DNA of 64,000 nucleotides from Terriglobia bacterium. Lineage in GTDB: Bacteria > Acidobacteriota > Terriglobia > Acidiferrales > UBA7541. The stretch is from assembly GCA_020073705.1 (NCBI GenBank), contig JAIQES010000015.1, forward strand, positions 1 to 64,000. Reading direction: 5' to 3'. Of the stretch, positions 51,990 through 61,563 are shown piece after piece; the first letter of the stretch is position 1, and every line of letters starts with the position of its first letter. The translations under genes and the position numbers were made by a program. Below the pieces are notes generated by a model. That model did not search any database, was not told the DNA's origin, and worked only from the letters and a program-made list of their open reading frames with translations.

Positions 51990-53552
51990 ATGATGGGTGA
52001 AAAGTTAAGCTCAACAGCCCGTAAGCTGCTCTCGGGCTCCGTGCTCCGACTGGCTAACCTTGTCGCAGCAGGCGCATCTTCGTTTCTCCTCATGCCGTTC
52101 ATTGTGCATCACCTCGGGGATCGTCTTTATGGATTCTGGACCCTCGCAGCTGCATTCATCGGCTATTACGGTGTACTAGATTTCGGTATCACAAGCGCCG
52201 TCTCTCAATACATATGTGTAGCGATCGGGCGCAACGATCAGTCCGAGTGCCGTACTGTTTTTAACACGGCTTTTCGCATTCAGTCGTTGATAGGAGGCGT
52301 TGCCCTGCTCGTGACCGCTGCAATAGCAGCCGCCGCTCCATGGTTCTGCCATAATCCTACCGATGCCGCTCTATTCCGGAAAGTTATCATTATCCTGGGT
52401 GTGAATATGGCAATTGGGTTTCCGGTGCGAACTTTTGCGGGCGTTCTAGAGGCTCAACTACGATTTGATGTTCAGTCCGGACTCGGAATTTTTGGATTAG
52501 CGCTGCGCTCAGGATTGATGGTGTGGGCGATCTTAAAGGGCGGCGGGCTGCTTGCATTGGCTTGGATGGTGTTATTTGCGACTGTTCCGGTGATCATCCT
52601 GCAGATCTGGTTTGCGCGGCGGGAGGCCCCATGGGCTCGAATCGATCATTCGCCCGTCGGGTCGAAAATAGCCAAACGCCTTTTTTCCTACAGCATCTAT
52701 ACCTTTCTGGGGATGATCGGGGACATGTTCCGGTTTCAACTAGGTCCTGCTGTCATCGCGAGTTTCATTGGGTTGGCGGCCGTCACACACTACAGAGTTG
52801 CCAGCGTATTTACATCCTATTACGTTAATTCCGTAATCTGTGCAGTAGGCATGGTTCAGCCGGTTTTGAGCCGGCTTCACGGCGCGCAGGACCGAAATGG
52901 CCTCGAGAAAGTATTTTTCTTCGCGACAAGAGCCTCACTTTGCATCTCCATTTTTATCGGCTTCAGCCTCATCGGTTGGGGAAAACCATTCATCGCTCGC
53001 TGGATGGGCCCGAAATATCAGGACGCATACTGGCCGCTAGTGGCTTTATCGCTCGCGGTCCTGCTTGACGTAGGCCAGTCTCCATCAATAAACATGCTGT
53101 ATGCCACGTTTAAGCATCGATTCTATACATACTTAAATTGCGCAGAGGGCCTTATCAATCTGGTGTGCAGTTTGTTGCTGGTTCGACCCCTTGGAGTTCT
53201 TGGCGTGGCGCTGGGCATGTTGATTGGAGCATTTCTTATTCGTATCGTGGCGCAGCCGTTTTGGGTGTGCAAGGTTAGTGGACTCCACTTCGGCGATTAC
53301 ATGAGATTTATGGGAAACACTGTGCTCCGCTGCTCGTGTCTCATGGGTGCAGTGATTGCGATTGTGTCCTGGGGTTTGAGACCGAGCTACCCTTGGTTGG
53401 TCGGTTCCGCGATTTGCGCTACAGCGACCTATGCAGCAGGATCTTGGTTTTTTGTCTTCAATCAGCGAGAACGTGAACAATTGCTTTCGGTCGTAACCCG
53501 TCGCAGCCATGAACAGGCCAAGTTGGCATCGATCAGCGCGGCAATTCAATGA
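51990..53552 (+). CDS. Wzx-type polysaccharide flippase
   Basis: This roughly 520-residue integral membrane protein has twelve or more hydrophobic segments (for example VAAGASSFLLMPFIVHHL, FWTLAAAFIGYYGVLDFGITSAVSQYI, VALLVTAAIAAAAPWF, LCISIFIGFSLIGWGKPFIARWMG). The N-terminal helix pair with LGDRLYGFWTLAAAFIGYYGVLDFGI is typical of MATE-like O-unit translocases (Wzx/RfbX). It would flip lipid-linked repeat units to the periplasm for the Wzy-type polymerase. The start is uncertain; a GTG 9 bases upstream or the next ATG are alternatives, and no strong ribosome site is present. Confidence 0.88.
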   Translation: MMGEKLSSTARKLLSGSVLRLANLVAAGASSFLLMPFIVHHLGDRLYGFWTLAAAFIGYYGVLDFGITSAVSQYICVAIGRNDQSECRTVFNTAFRIQSLIGGVALLVTAAIAAAAPWFCHNPTDAALFRKVIIILGVNMAIGFPVRTFAGVLEAQLRFDVQSGLGIFGLALRSGLMVWAILKGGGLLALAWMVLFATVPVIILQIWFARREAPWARIDHSPVGSKIAKRLFSYSIYTFLGMIGDMFRFQLGPAVIASFIGLAAVTHYRVASVFTSYYVNSVICAVGMVQPVLSRLHGAQDRNGLEKVFFFATRASLCISIFIGFSLIGWGKPFIARWMGPKYQDAYWPLVALSLAVLLDVGQSPSINMLYATFKHRFYTYLNCAEGLINLVCSLLLVRPLGVLGVALGMLIGAFLIRIVAQPFWVCKVSGLHFGDYMRFMGNTVLRCSCLMGAVIAIVSWGLRPSYPWLVGSAICATATYAAGSWFFVFNQREREQLLSVVTRRSHEQAKLASISAAIQ

Positions 53553-53721
53553 ATAAGATGATCGCTGACAGTGTCTGCCACGTCTTGCTAGAGATTGCAT
53601 CGTCTTGACGAATCCGTTCGCACATTGTAGTAACAGTTTTCCCTCGTATGGGCAATAGAAACGATCCGTATCAGAGACATAGCTAGATCCCCTCAGCCTA
53701 CCTCTAACCAATTTGCTGTCA

Positions 53722-53752
53722 ATAGGTTAGCTATACTTTTCGATGAACCTAT
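53722..53752. repeat. Inverted repeat upstream of the last sigma-54 promoter
   Basis: ATAGGTT (53722-53728) and AACCTAT (53746-53752) form perfect 7-base arms around a 17-base centre, 20 bases before the -24 element. It could bind a regulator, or form a terminator-like hairpin for the flippase transcript, although no T-run follows. Confidence 0.35.
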
Positions 53753-53771
53753 CGACTCATTTTCGGCACTC

Positions 53772-53787
53772 TGGTAGCCCGATTGCA
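53772..53787 (+). promoter_or_regulatory. Sigma-54 type promoter of the last unit
   Basis: TGGTAG-CCCGA-TTGCA has the -24/-12 GG and GC at the right distance. It lies in the 416-base gap between the flippase and the epimerase genes and is followed by an ops-like element at 53820. No gene was seen in the gap. Confidence 0.7.
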
Positions 53788-53819
53788 CATATTCCAATGG
53801 ATGTGCTGGTGACATTAAT

Positions 53820-53832
53820 GGCGGTAGCGTAT
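53820..53832 (+). promoter_or_regulatory. ops/JUMPstart-like element 4
   Basis: TTAAT-GGCGGTAGCGTAT-CTGGAG; its first eleven bases, GGCGGTAGCGT, equal the E. coli ops sequence (GGCGGTAGCGTG...). It lies 34 bases after the -12 GC and 136 bases before the next start codon. Confidence 0.77.
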
Positions 53833-53968
53833 CTGGAGCCCAGGCCAATGGTTAATTGGCTGTCCGCCGAGCCTTGATCCATCTCCTTACGCTCCAGAGA
53901 CTTACGCTAGCGAAGTAACTGTCAAAGCTTCTTAATATCATAAGAAGTACAAACCACGGAGACAGTCG

Positions 53969-54523
53969 GTGATCTTCAAAGAAACAACACTTCCAGGCGC
54001 CTACGTCATCGAGCCGGAAAAAATCAATGACCACCGTGGCTTCTTCACGCGGGTCTGGTGCAAGAGAGAACTCGAGCAGCATGGTCTGAAGAGCGACTTG
54101 GCGCAGTCCAATGTGGGCTTCAGCTATCGTAAAGGCACACTGAGAGGTCTTCACTTCCAGAAGCTCCCGCACGCTGAGGTGAAAATCGTCCGTTGCACCA
54201 GAGGGGCAATCTTCGACGTTATCGTGGACATCCGTCCCGAATCACCCGCTTACAAATGTTGGTTCGGTGTGGAGCTTAGCGAGGACAACAGCAGGATGAT
54301 TTACGTTCCCGAGGGCTTCGCCCAGGGCTATATCACCCTGGTGGACAATACGGAAATGAACTATCACACGTCCGAGATGTTCAGTCCACAGGCGGCTTCC
54401 GGAGTCCGATACGATGATCCCGCGTTCGGCATCGAATGGCCCTTGGTCCCCACGGTAATTTCGGAACAGGATCGCAACTGGCCGCTCATCGAACAGCGGC
54501 GGGAGGCTTACACAAGCATATGA
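53969..54523 (+). CDS. rfbC: dTDP-4-dehydrorhamnose 3,5-epimerase-like enzyme
   Basis: This 184-residue cupin-type epimerase has EKINDHRGFFTRVWCKRELEQHGL, QSNVGFSYRKGTLRGLHFQKLPHAEVKIVRCTRGAIFDVIVDIRPESP (catalytic His in LRGLHFQ) and IYVPEGFAQGYITLVDNTEMNY with the conserved Tyr. It is normal in length. With a cytidylyltransferase of the RfbF type in the same unit and no RmlA or RmlB, the natural substrate may be a CDP-linked 4-keto sugar. The GTG start has GGAG 7 bases upstream. It overlaps the next gene as ATGA. Confidence 0.9.
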   Translation: MIFKETTLPGAYVIEPEKINDHRGFFTRVWCKRELEQHGLKSDLAQSNVGFSYRKGTLRGLHFQKLPHAEVKIVRCTRGAIFDVIVDIRPESPAYKCWFGVELSEDNSRMIYVPEGFAQGYITLVDNTEMNYHTSEMFSPQAASGVRYDDPAFGIEWPLVPTVISEQDRNWPLIEQRREAYTSI

Positions 54524-55875
54524 TCACCGATACCGCGCTTCTAGATCGGGAAGCTAAAGGTCAGCCGATTCGCGTAGGGATGGTTGGGGCTGGTGCGACG
54601 GGCCGTGCGATCGCGATGCAACTTGGCACGCCTGTACCAGGAATGCGCCTCATGGCCATCGCGAATCGGACACCGGCACACGGCGAACGAGCATTCCGAG
54701 AGGGTGGAATAGAGAAATGGCAGCACGCTGGGTCTGCCCACGCAGCTGAAGCTGCAATTTCCCGCGGAATACCTGTTCTGACGGACGATCCCTCCGTGCT
54801 TACCGCCTGCGGAGTCCTCGATATCATCGTGGAAGTGACGGGCACCGTCGAGCCAGCTCTCCGTGTGACCCTCGAGGCGTTCGATCACGGCAAACACGTA
54901 GTCTTGGTGAATGCCGAACTCGATTCTCTCCTCGGTCCCATTCTGAAGGTGAAGGCAGACGAGGCGGGGGTGGTGGTCACCAACACGGACGGCGATGAAC
55001 CGGGGGTGGCTATGACCCTGTTACGCTATCTCCGGTCGCTGGGACTTCGTCCCGTGGCAGCGGGCAACATTAAGGGCATGGTTGACCACTATCGGACCCC
55101 CGAGACCCAGAAGGGGTTTGCCGAGAAATATGACCAGGACCCCCGGAAGGTTACTTCGTTTGCAGATGCCACAAAGCTTTCCATGGAGACGACGGTTTTG
55201 GCGAATGCAACGGGATTCCATGTCGGCCAACGTGGGATGTACGGCCCTGCCTGTGGGAACGTTCGGGAGATGGCGCAGTTACTGCCCGCTGACCAGATGC
55301 TCGCTACCGGCCTAGTAGATTATTCCCTGGGAGCGGTGCCGCACACCGGCGCGTGGGTCATCGTTCACGAGGAAGCTCCTCTCAAGAGGGCTCAATTAAC
55401 GTATTACAGACTTGGCGACGGCCCGTTTTTCTGTTTCTACACACCATTTCATCTGCCCTACCTCCAGATCGTTTCGACCATCGCTCGAGCGGTCATCCAT
55501 AAGGATCCGACCGTAGCCCCGATTGCGGGTCCCGTCTGCGAAGTATTGACGGTTGCCAAGCGAGATCTGAAAGCCGGCGAACGCCTAGACGGTGTCGGCG
55601 GGTTCTGCACATATGGACTCATCGACAACACCGCTGCAGCGCGCGCGCTGACAGCCCTGCCAATTAGCCTCTCGGAAGGCTGTGTATTGCGCCGAGATAT
55701 TTTGAAGGACAATGTAGTCTCGTTCGATGATGTGGACTCTCCCTGTGGCCGACTGGCCGAAACGCTATGGCGGGAACAAGCCGCACGATGGCCGCTCGTG
55801 ACCCGAGAGTCGGAGAAACAATCAATGCTGCACGTGCAGGTGGGACGCCCACTGACTCAAGTTGGACACATCTAA
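54520..55875 (+). CDS. NAD(P)-dependent oxidoreductase with C-terminal SAF domain
   Basis: This 451-residue protein opens with a Rossmann fold (IRVGMVGAGATGRAIAMQL) like that of homoserine dehydrogenase or DapB, with VLDIIVEVTGTVEPAL and HVVLVNAELDSLLGPILK. The C-terminal third has the SAF-type segment CEVLTVAKRDLKAGERLDGVGGFCTYGLID. Proteins of this kind recur in O-antigen loci beside RfbC- and RfbF-like enzymes, but their reaction is not established to my knowledge. It may build a branched or modified sugar or a carboxylated unit. The start is the ATGA overlap with the epimerase stop. Confidence 0.82.
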   Translation: MITDTALLDREAKGQPIRVGMVGAGATGRAIAMQLGTPVPGMRLMAIANRTPAHGERAFREGGIEKWQHAGSAHAAEAAISRGIPVLTDDPSVLTACGVLDIIVEVTGTVEPALRVTLEAFDHGKHVVLVNAELDSLLGPILKVKADEAGVVVTNTDGDEPGVAMTLLRYLRSLGLRPVAAGNIKGMVDHYRTPETQKGFAEKYDQDPRKVTSFADATKLSMETTVLANATGFHVGQRGMYGPACGNVREMAQLLPADQMLATGLVDYSLGAVPHTGAWVIVHEEAPLKRAQLTYYRLGDGPFFCFYTPFHLPYLQIVSTIARAVIHKDPTVAPIAGPVCEVLTVAKRDLKAGERLDGVGGFCTYGLIDNTAAARALTALPISLSEGCVLRRDILKDNVVSFDDVDSPCGRLAETLWREQAARWPLVTRESEKQSMLHVQVGRPLTQVGHI

Positions 55876-56045
55876 GATGAGGGCGTGCTGGGATTCGGGA
55901 TTCGCATCTTGAGGCACTTTGAGAAAATCGGTGCGGACCGATCACGCCAGCGCTGCCCACAGGTCGGCTCACTGAGGGGCCTTACATGCTTCGCAAGGGG
56001 CAGAGACAAGAACTATAAACCAGAGGTTTGTGAAAGGCTCTCTCA

Positions 56046-57368
56046 ATGTCAAACATAGTCATCTTGGGAAGTGGAATGGGCGGGTTTGGCGCCGCGTACC
56101 GGCTCCACGCTGAGGGTATCGCCCCCGTGATGTACGACAGGAACGGCCACCATGGCGGCCACACGTCGTCGTTCCGTTACAACAGTGGCTTTCTTTTCGA
56201 CTTGGGTCCGCACATTTCGTTTACCAAGGATACCCGCATCCAGGACCTTTTCGCCGACAGCGTTGACCAGCAATTCGAGACGAAGCCGCTCAACCTGAAC
56301 AACTACTGGCGCGGCCACTGGCCCCTGCACCCTGTGCAGCTTCACCTGAACGGGTTGCCGGAGGACTTGGTTGTCAAAGTCATTTCCGACTTTGTGGAGG
56401 AGCGCCAGGCACCAGATCGGCCCGTGAAGAATTACGCCGACTGGCTGCTCTCCAGCTTCGGGCGGACGTTCGCGGAACTCTTTCCCATGCAGTACACACG
56501 AAAGTACCACCTCACCACCGCCGACAACATGAGCACCGATTGGCTGGGCCCGCGCATCTACCGGCCGAGTCTTGAGGAAGTGATTCGAGGAGCGATCTCC
56601 GCGACCGCTCCGAACATGCATTACATCACACAGTTCCGGTATCCAACCGATGGTGGATTCGTCTCTTACTTGAAGAAATTCGTTCCGCTGGGAAACCTGA
56701 AACTCAACCACGAGCTAGTATCCATCGATCCTCGCGCACAACAGCTCAATTTTTCGAACGGCCATGTGGATCACTACGATGCGCTGGTCTCTTCGGTGCC
56801 GCTGCCGGATCTCATTCGAATGATACAAGGCGCGCCGCAGGATGTCGTCGATGCCTCCCGGCGCCTGGCATGCTCGACGTGCGTGATTGTGAACGTCGGC
56901 GTAAATCGTGAGGACCTCTCCCCGTGCCACTTGAGCTATTTCTACGATGACGATATCTGTTTCACGCGCCTTAGTTTTCCCCACATGCTTTCTCCCCACA
57001 ACGTTCCCCCGGGCACAGGAAGTATCCAGGCGGAGGTCTACTTCTCCGATAAGTACAAGCCCTTGACTGGGTCCCCGCAGGAGTGGATTGAGCCCGTTAT
57101 CAAGGACCTTCACCGCTGTGGCCTGCTGCGTGACGACGACCGCATCTTGTTCAGCAACGCCTTGTTGCTGCGATATGCCAATATTATCTTCGACCTCGAT
57201 CGTGCGGCTGCACTAAAAACGGTCCATGGTTATCTAGATGATCTGGGTATCGCCTATTGTGGGCGTTACGGAGACTGGGGCTACATGTGGACCGATGAAT
57301 CCTTCAAGAGTGGAGAGAATGCCGCCCAGCGAGCCCTCGAGAGACTGGTACAGTCGCAGGTCAGGTAA
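56046..57368 (+). CDS. FAD-dependent amine oxidase/UDP-galactopyranose mutase-like protein
   Basis: This 440-residue flavoprotein has the dinucleotide-binding start NIVILGSGMGGFGAAYRLHAEG, followed by GGHTSSFRYNSGFLFDLGPHISF, a pattern shared by protoporphyrinogen oxidase-like and UDP-galactopyranose mutase-like proteins. RYPTDGGFVSYLKKFVP and the C-terminal GRYGDWGYMWTDESFKSGENAAQRAL close the FAD site. In sugar loci such enzymes may interconvert ring forms or oxidise a nucleotide sugar; which one applies here is unknown. It is separated from the previous gene by 170 bases without a recognised gene. Confidence 0.85.
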   Translation: MSNIVILGSGMGGFGAAYRLHAEGIAPVMYDRNGHHGGHTSSFRYNSGFLFDLGPHISFTKDTRIQDLFADSVDQQFETKPLNLNNYWRGHWPLHPVQLHLNGLPEDLVVKVISDFVEERQAPDRPVKNYADWLLSSFGRTFAELFPMQYTRKYHLTTADNMSTDWLGPRIYRPSLEEVIRGAISATAPNMHYITQFRYPTDGGFVSYLKKFVPLGNLKLNHELVSIDPRAQQLNFSNGHVDHYDALVSSVPLPDLIRMIQGAPQDVVDASRRLACSTCVIVNVGVNREDLSPCHLSYFYDDDICFTRLSFPHMLSPHNVPPGTGSIQAEVYFSDKYKPLTGSPQEWIEPVIKDLHRCGLLRDDDRILFSNALLLRYANIIFDLDRAAALKTVHGYLDDLGIAYCGRYGDWGYMWTDESFKSGENAAQRALERLVQSQVR

Positions 57369-57556
57369 ACCCGAGCGCACAGGGAGCGAAAGTTAGTGCG
57401 ACTTCCACTCGGGATTTCCGAGTTCTGATTTCTCGCATCGAAAAGCGCGTCATGCCGGGGCGCACGGGAGAGTGCCCTCCCTCTTGCGGCAATGGGCCGA
57501 AGCTCCAATCGCTGGGCGCGGGGCAAGATCGAGGGCGTCGTCTAGGAGAATGTTCG

Positions 57557-58858
57557 ATGAAGGTCGCGTTTGTATTTCCCCCAATGTGGTCGCCCCATGG
57601 GGACGGTGCATTGCAGATCTGGAATCAGGAGGTCACGACACGGCTGTCGAGGCAGTCTGAGGTCTTGGTATATTCCGGTCTTTTTTCGTTTCGGCCTCAC
57701 GATTCTGTGGATGGGGTCAGCTATCGCCGCTTCTCTACGCCTTTGGGTACATTTGTTAAGAACAACCATTATCGCTTATTGAAGCTCTTTCCGTTGATCC
57801 GTTACGCCTTAGGCGTCCAACATCCTATCTTTTCTTCAGATCTTTGGTACCCCGACTATGCACTGCAGGTTGCACGAGATCTCCGCAAACAGGGCTGCGA
57901 CATTGTGCACGTTCATTATTATCCGCAGGTCGCCCATGTCATTAAACGCCTAAATCCAACACTCCCTGTTGTTCTGCATGTCCATGGGGAATGGCTAACA
58001 CAAGTCAAATTTAATAACCTTAATGCGAGGCTCCACGAGCTCGACAGGGTCATTACGATCAGCGAATATTGCACCAAGTTGGTTCGTGCGATGTTCCCGG
58101 AGATCGCGAGTCGCTGCAGGACTTCCCCCATGGGATTATCGCCGGACGCTTTTTCTGGCGCTGACCGAAGTTTCCACTCAAGTAACTCCGGCCCAAAACT
58201 TCTATATGTCGGAAGAATCTCTCCGGAAAAGGGCCTTCACGTTTTGCTGGATGCTTTCGAGTTGATCATTCGAGAATATCCCGACGCCAGTCTTACTATC
58301 GTAGGGCCCGAATCGGTAGCGTCGCGCGATATGATCGTCGATCTCTGTCTGAAAAGAGCTGTCGCCGATAGCCTTGCTCCATTCTATAAAGGCAGCTACC
58401 TTTCGCAACTAAAGCAGAAGCTAAGCCCAGAGGCTGCCAAACGAGTTACATTTACCGGATCCGTTTCCCACAGCGATGTTCCTAGATACTATGAAGAAGC
58501 GGATATTTATATTAGTCCGTCTTTTTACGAATCTTTTGGTATGGCCATAATTGAAGCGATGGCTGCAGGTGTACCAATGGTGGCGGCCCAAGGAGGCGCG
58601 GTGGCAGATTTGGTTTCGGATCGGCGCACTGGTTTGCTTGTCGAGGCAGGCAGTCCGGTGGCCATTAGGGATGCGGTTATCACTCTCTTTACGAACACCA
58701 CACTTCGAAACTCGATATCATGTGCTGCCCGCGAAATGGTTTTGAAACAGTTTTCCTGGGAGACGATTTGCGCGGAGCTTGTCCAAATGTATGGCGAGGT
58801 ACTGGGTAACAAAGCTGCTGGCTTGACCGAATTTGATCGAGAAACCATTCCCGTGTGA
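57557..58858 (+). CDS. GT4-family glycosyltransferase
   Basis: This 433-residue GT-B enzyme has MKVAFVFPPMWSPHGDGALQIWNQEVTTRL, CDIVHVHYYPQVAHVIK, LLYVGRISPEKGLHVLLDAFELI and the donor-binding SPSFYESFGMAIIEAMAAGVPMVAAQGGAVADLV, which includes the full E-x7-E motif. It is a typical GT4 retaining glycosyltransferase acting on the cytoplasmic side of the membrane. GGAGA lies 8 bases before the ATG at 57557. A 35-residue longer form is disfavoured. Its neighbours are the flavoprotein and a dehydrogenase. Confidence 0.92.
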   Translation: MKVAFVFPPMWSPHGDGALQIWNQEVTTRLSRQSEVLVYSGLFSFRPHDSVDGVSYRRFSTPLGTFVKNNHYRLLKLFPLIRYALGVQHPIFSSDLWYPDYALQVARDLRKQGCDIVHVHYYPQVAHVIKRLNPTLPVVLHVHGEWLTQVKFNNLNARLHELDRVITISEYCTKLVRAMFPEIASRCRTSPMGLSPDAFSGADRSFHSSNSGPKLLYVGRISPEKGLHVLLDAFELIIREYPDASLTIVGPESVASRDMIVDLCLKRAVADSLAPFYKGSYLSQLKQKLSPEAAKRVTFTGSVSHSDVPRYYEEADIYISPSFYESFGMAIIEAMAAGVPMVAAQGGAVADLVSDRRTGLLVEAGSPVAIRDAVITLFTNTTLRNSISCAAREMVLKQFSWETICAELVQMYGEVLGNKAAGLTEFDRETIPV

Positions 58859-58915
58859 TTGCGCGAGAAATCCAAGACAATTCCCTGAAATCCCTGAAGA
58901 GGTAGGAGAGCCACC

Positions 58916-60070
58916 ATGCGCGCAGTCGTGATGCGTAAAAACAAATTAGTCGTTGACAATGTTCCCGTTCCGACACCGGGTCCCGGCGAGGTTCTGGTGA
59001 AGACTCTGGCCTGCGGAATTTGCGGCACTGACCTTCACGCATTACGGTTCGCCGAAACCCTGGGCGGAGGCTTGGCCCGCTCCGGCGGTCTGTATGGGAT
59101 GGATCCCAACCGTGACGTTGTGTTGGGTCACGAGTTCTGCGCAGAGGTCGTGGATTACGGGCCCGGCACTCGAAAACGTTTCAAACCGGGTACCCGCGTG
59201 TGCTCGATACCGGTGCTGAAACGCACCAAGGAAGGCGCAAGCATCGGTTACTCGAATGAGCATCCCGGCGGCTTTGGCGAGATGATGCGGCTGAGCGAGA
59301 ACCTTCTGGTCGGAGTGCCCGACGACCTTCCTTCCGAGGTAGCTGCACTGACCGAACCGATGGCGGTTGGTTATCACGCGGTAGCCAAGGCGCGGCTTGA
59401 GAGGTGCGATGTTTCGCTCGTTATCGGATGCGGACCGGTGGGACTTTCGGTGATCGCCGCTCTCAAGCTGAAGGGCACGACGCCGATCGTGGCGGCCGAC
59501 TTGTCGCCTCGCCGCCGACAGTTAGCTGTCGAGATGGGGGCGGACATGGTGATTGATCCTCGGGAGAAGTCGCCGTACGAGCCTGTGATGGCAGCAGAGT
59601 GGCCCCGTCTCGGAAGCGTGATCACGAACCTGGGGAGTTTCCTGGCGAGCGACTTCCCCATAAAGTCGGATATGAAGTATTTGATCAAAAGTTTCTACCG
59701 CGCCTTCGGGTCTGGCAGATTCGCCGGTCGTCCTGCGGTAATATTCGAATGTGCAGGCGTGCCCGGTGTGATCGATGGGATTATGTTCAACGCGCCGCGC
59801 AATGCGAGGATCGTCGTGGCCGGCTTATGTATGGAGCGCGACCATATTTATCCGTGGTTCGGTATCAACAAGCAGCTTAGCCTCCAGTTTGTGCAGGGTT
59901 ATTCCGACGAGGAATTCGCAACAACGCTCCGCAATATCAGAAAGGGCAAGCTCCGGGTTCAGCCCCTGATTACTGGAAAGGTCGGAATCGAGGGTGTGGC
60001 CAAGGCCTTTGAGGAACTCAGGTCGCCGGAACATCACGCGAAGATTCTCGTCGAACCATGGCGTAACTAG
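58916..60070 (+). CDS. Zinc-type alcohol dehydrogenase lacking the structural zinc lobe
   Basis: This 384-residue medium-chain dehydrogenase has LACGICGTDLHA (catalytic zinc Cys), LGHEFCAEVVDYG (His-Glu) and the Rossmann segment VSLVIGCGPVGLSVIAALKLKG. After TRVCSIPVLKR the four Cys of the usual structural zinc lobe are absent, as in some sorbitol- or threonine-type relatives. In this unit it may oxidise or reduce a sugar alcohol or a keto sugar. AGGAGA stands before the ATG. It follows the GT4 gene by 57 bases. Confidence 0.88.
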   Translation: MRAVVMRKNKLVVDNVPVPTPGPGEVLVKTLACGICGTDLHALRFAETLGGGLARSGGLYGMDPNRDVVLGHEFCAEVVDYGPGTRKRFKPGTRVCSIPVLKRTKEGASIGYSNEHPGGFGEMMRLSENLLVGVPDDLPSEVAALTEPMAVGYHAVAKARLERCDVSLVIGCGPVGLSVIAALKLKGTTPIVAADLSPRRRQLAVEMGADMVIDPREKSPYEPVMAAEWPRLGSVITNLGSFLASDFPIKSDMKYLIKSFYRAFGSGRFAGRPAVIFECAGVPGVIDGIMFNAPRNARIVVAGLCMERDHIYPWFGINKQLSLQFVQGYSDEEFATTLRNIRKGKLRVQPLITGKVGIEGVAKAFEELRSPEHHAKILVEPWRN

Positions 60071-60195
60071 GAGCCATCTGGCTGTGTTGACATCCTCGTG
60101 ACCACCAAGAAGATTCGCGTGCGCGAGGAGTTATTGGCGCTCACCCCGGCGCGAAGAACAAGAACTTAGTTATCTAATTTCTTGCGGAGATCCAA

Positions 60196-61353
60196 ATGGG
60201 AACGCAACCTCATAAGCCTCGCGTACTCCTCTTTTCGCAGAGAAATATTTTCGGGAAAGAAATGTTCCGCTTTCCCCATTATGAATTCGAGAATCTAATT
60301 TCCCAGATCGATTCTGTAGAGCTTGTGGCACCGAAGGCCGATCCATCCAGTTTACGGTACAAATTTGCAAAACAGTTCCGGTACCACGTCCCTATCTCTC
60401 CGAATCCAGGCATTCAAAGAATACGGTTTAAGCAGCACTATGACTTATTTTTTGCGGTCTGCGGAACCCCGAAAGACCTGCTCATGGTCGATGCTGTTGG
60501 TAATTGGAGGGACAATTGTAAATCGTCGGTTTGTCTGATAGACGAGTTTTGGGCAAATCAAATTGCGCCCTACCATTCCTTCTTGCGTATCCTCGAGAAG
60601 TTTGATGTTGTCATGCTTTATTACAGTCAAACGGTCAAGCCGCTTAGCGAACGAATTGGATCCAAATGTATCTTTCTGGCGCCCGGCATAGATACGGCCT
60701 TCTTTTGTCCTTATCCGGAACAGCCGAGTCGAGTCGTGGACGTCTATAGTATCGGGCGTAGAGCAGAGCGAACGCACCAACAACTTCTAAAGATGGCGGC
60801 GGGAGATGGCTTATTTTATCTTCATGACAGTATAGCTGGAGGTAATGCCATCGACTCGGCGGAGCACAGAGCTCTCTTTGCCAACGTTGCGAAGAGGAGC
60901 CGATATTTTCTCGTCAACCCAGGATTGATCGACCGGCAGGACGTCCGGGGCAACCAGATTGAGGCTAGCAATAGATACTATGAGGGCGCCGCCTCGGGCA
61001 TGATTCTCGTAGGGGAACGCCCCGATAACGAAGTGTTTGATAAACTTTTCGACTGGCCGGATGCTCTGATTCATCTACCTTATAATTCCAGCGATATAGA
61101 TAAGATTATTAACGAGCTCGATCAACAGCCGGAAAGACAGGACAGAATTCGCCGAACCAATGTGGCGCAAGCCTTGATGCGACACGATTGGGTGTACCGC
61201 TGGGAGGCCGTGCTTAAGACAGTAGGTCTTGAACCGATGCCAGAACTTTTGCAAAGGAAGGAACGTCTCAAAAACCTCGCTGAGGCTGTGTTGCAAAACG
61301 AGACGACGCGGACGCGCGACGCATCAGAACGCGACAAGTCCGTTACAGTTTGA
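60196..61353 (+). CDS. Glycosyltransferase-like protein (GT-B fold, CgeB-like)
   Basis: This 385-residue protein has no clear GT4 signature but shows a GT-B-like layout: RVLLFSQRNIFGKEMFRFP at the start, KCIFLAPGIDTAFFCPYPEQPSRVVDVYSIGRR in the middle, and RYYEGAASGMILVGERPDNEVFDKLFDWPDALIHLPY near the C terminus, which matches the donor-binding end of CgeB/DUF3880-type transferases. The C-terminal 40 residues are charged and probably disordered. GGAG lies 7 bases before the ATG. It probably adds one sugar of the repeat unit. Confidence 0.78.
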   Translation: MGTQPHKPRVLLFSQRNIFGKEMFRFPHYEFENLISQIDSVELVAPKADPSSLRYKFAKQFRYHVPISPNPGIQRIRFKQHYDLFFAVCGTPKDLLMVDAVGNWRDNCKSSVCLIDEFWANQIAPYHSFLRILEKFDVVMLYYSQTVKPLSERIGSKCIFLAPGIDTAFFCPYPEQPSRVVDVYSIGRRAERTHQQLLKMAAGDGLFYLHDSIAGGNAIDSAEHRALFANVAKRSRYFLVNPGLIDRQDVRGNQIEASNRYYEGAASGMILVGERPDNEVFDKLFDWPDALIHLPYNSSDIDKIINELDQQPERQDRIRRTNVAQALMRHDWVYRWEAVLKTVGLEPMPELLQRKERLKNLAEAVLQNETTRTRDASERDKSVTV

Positions 61354-61563
61354 CGATTCGATTTGATGATTTGTTCCCTCGAAGCCCCTAAGGAACCCCA
61401 GAGGCCCTAAGCAAAGGTGACCACGGCCAGTCCCAAGTCTCAATGATCGATGATCGGTAAGAGGTGGCTCTGACCCACGGGGATCAGTGCACGGTTTCTT
61501 GTTTTGGCCGAGTCTAGTTGATGAAGTGCTCGTGTCCCCGCAGCATCATCGAAGGAGGTATTC

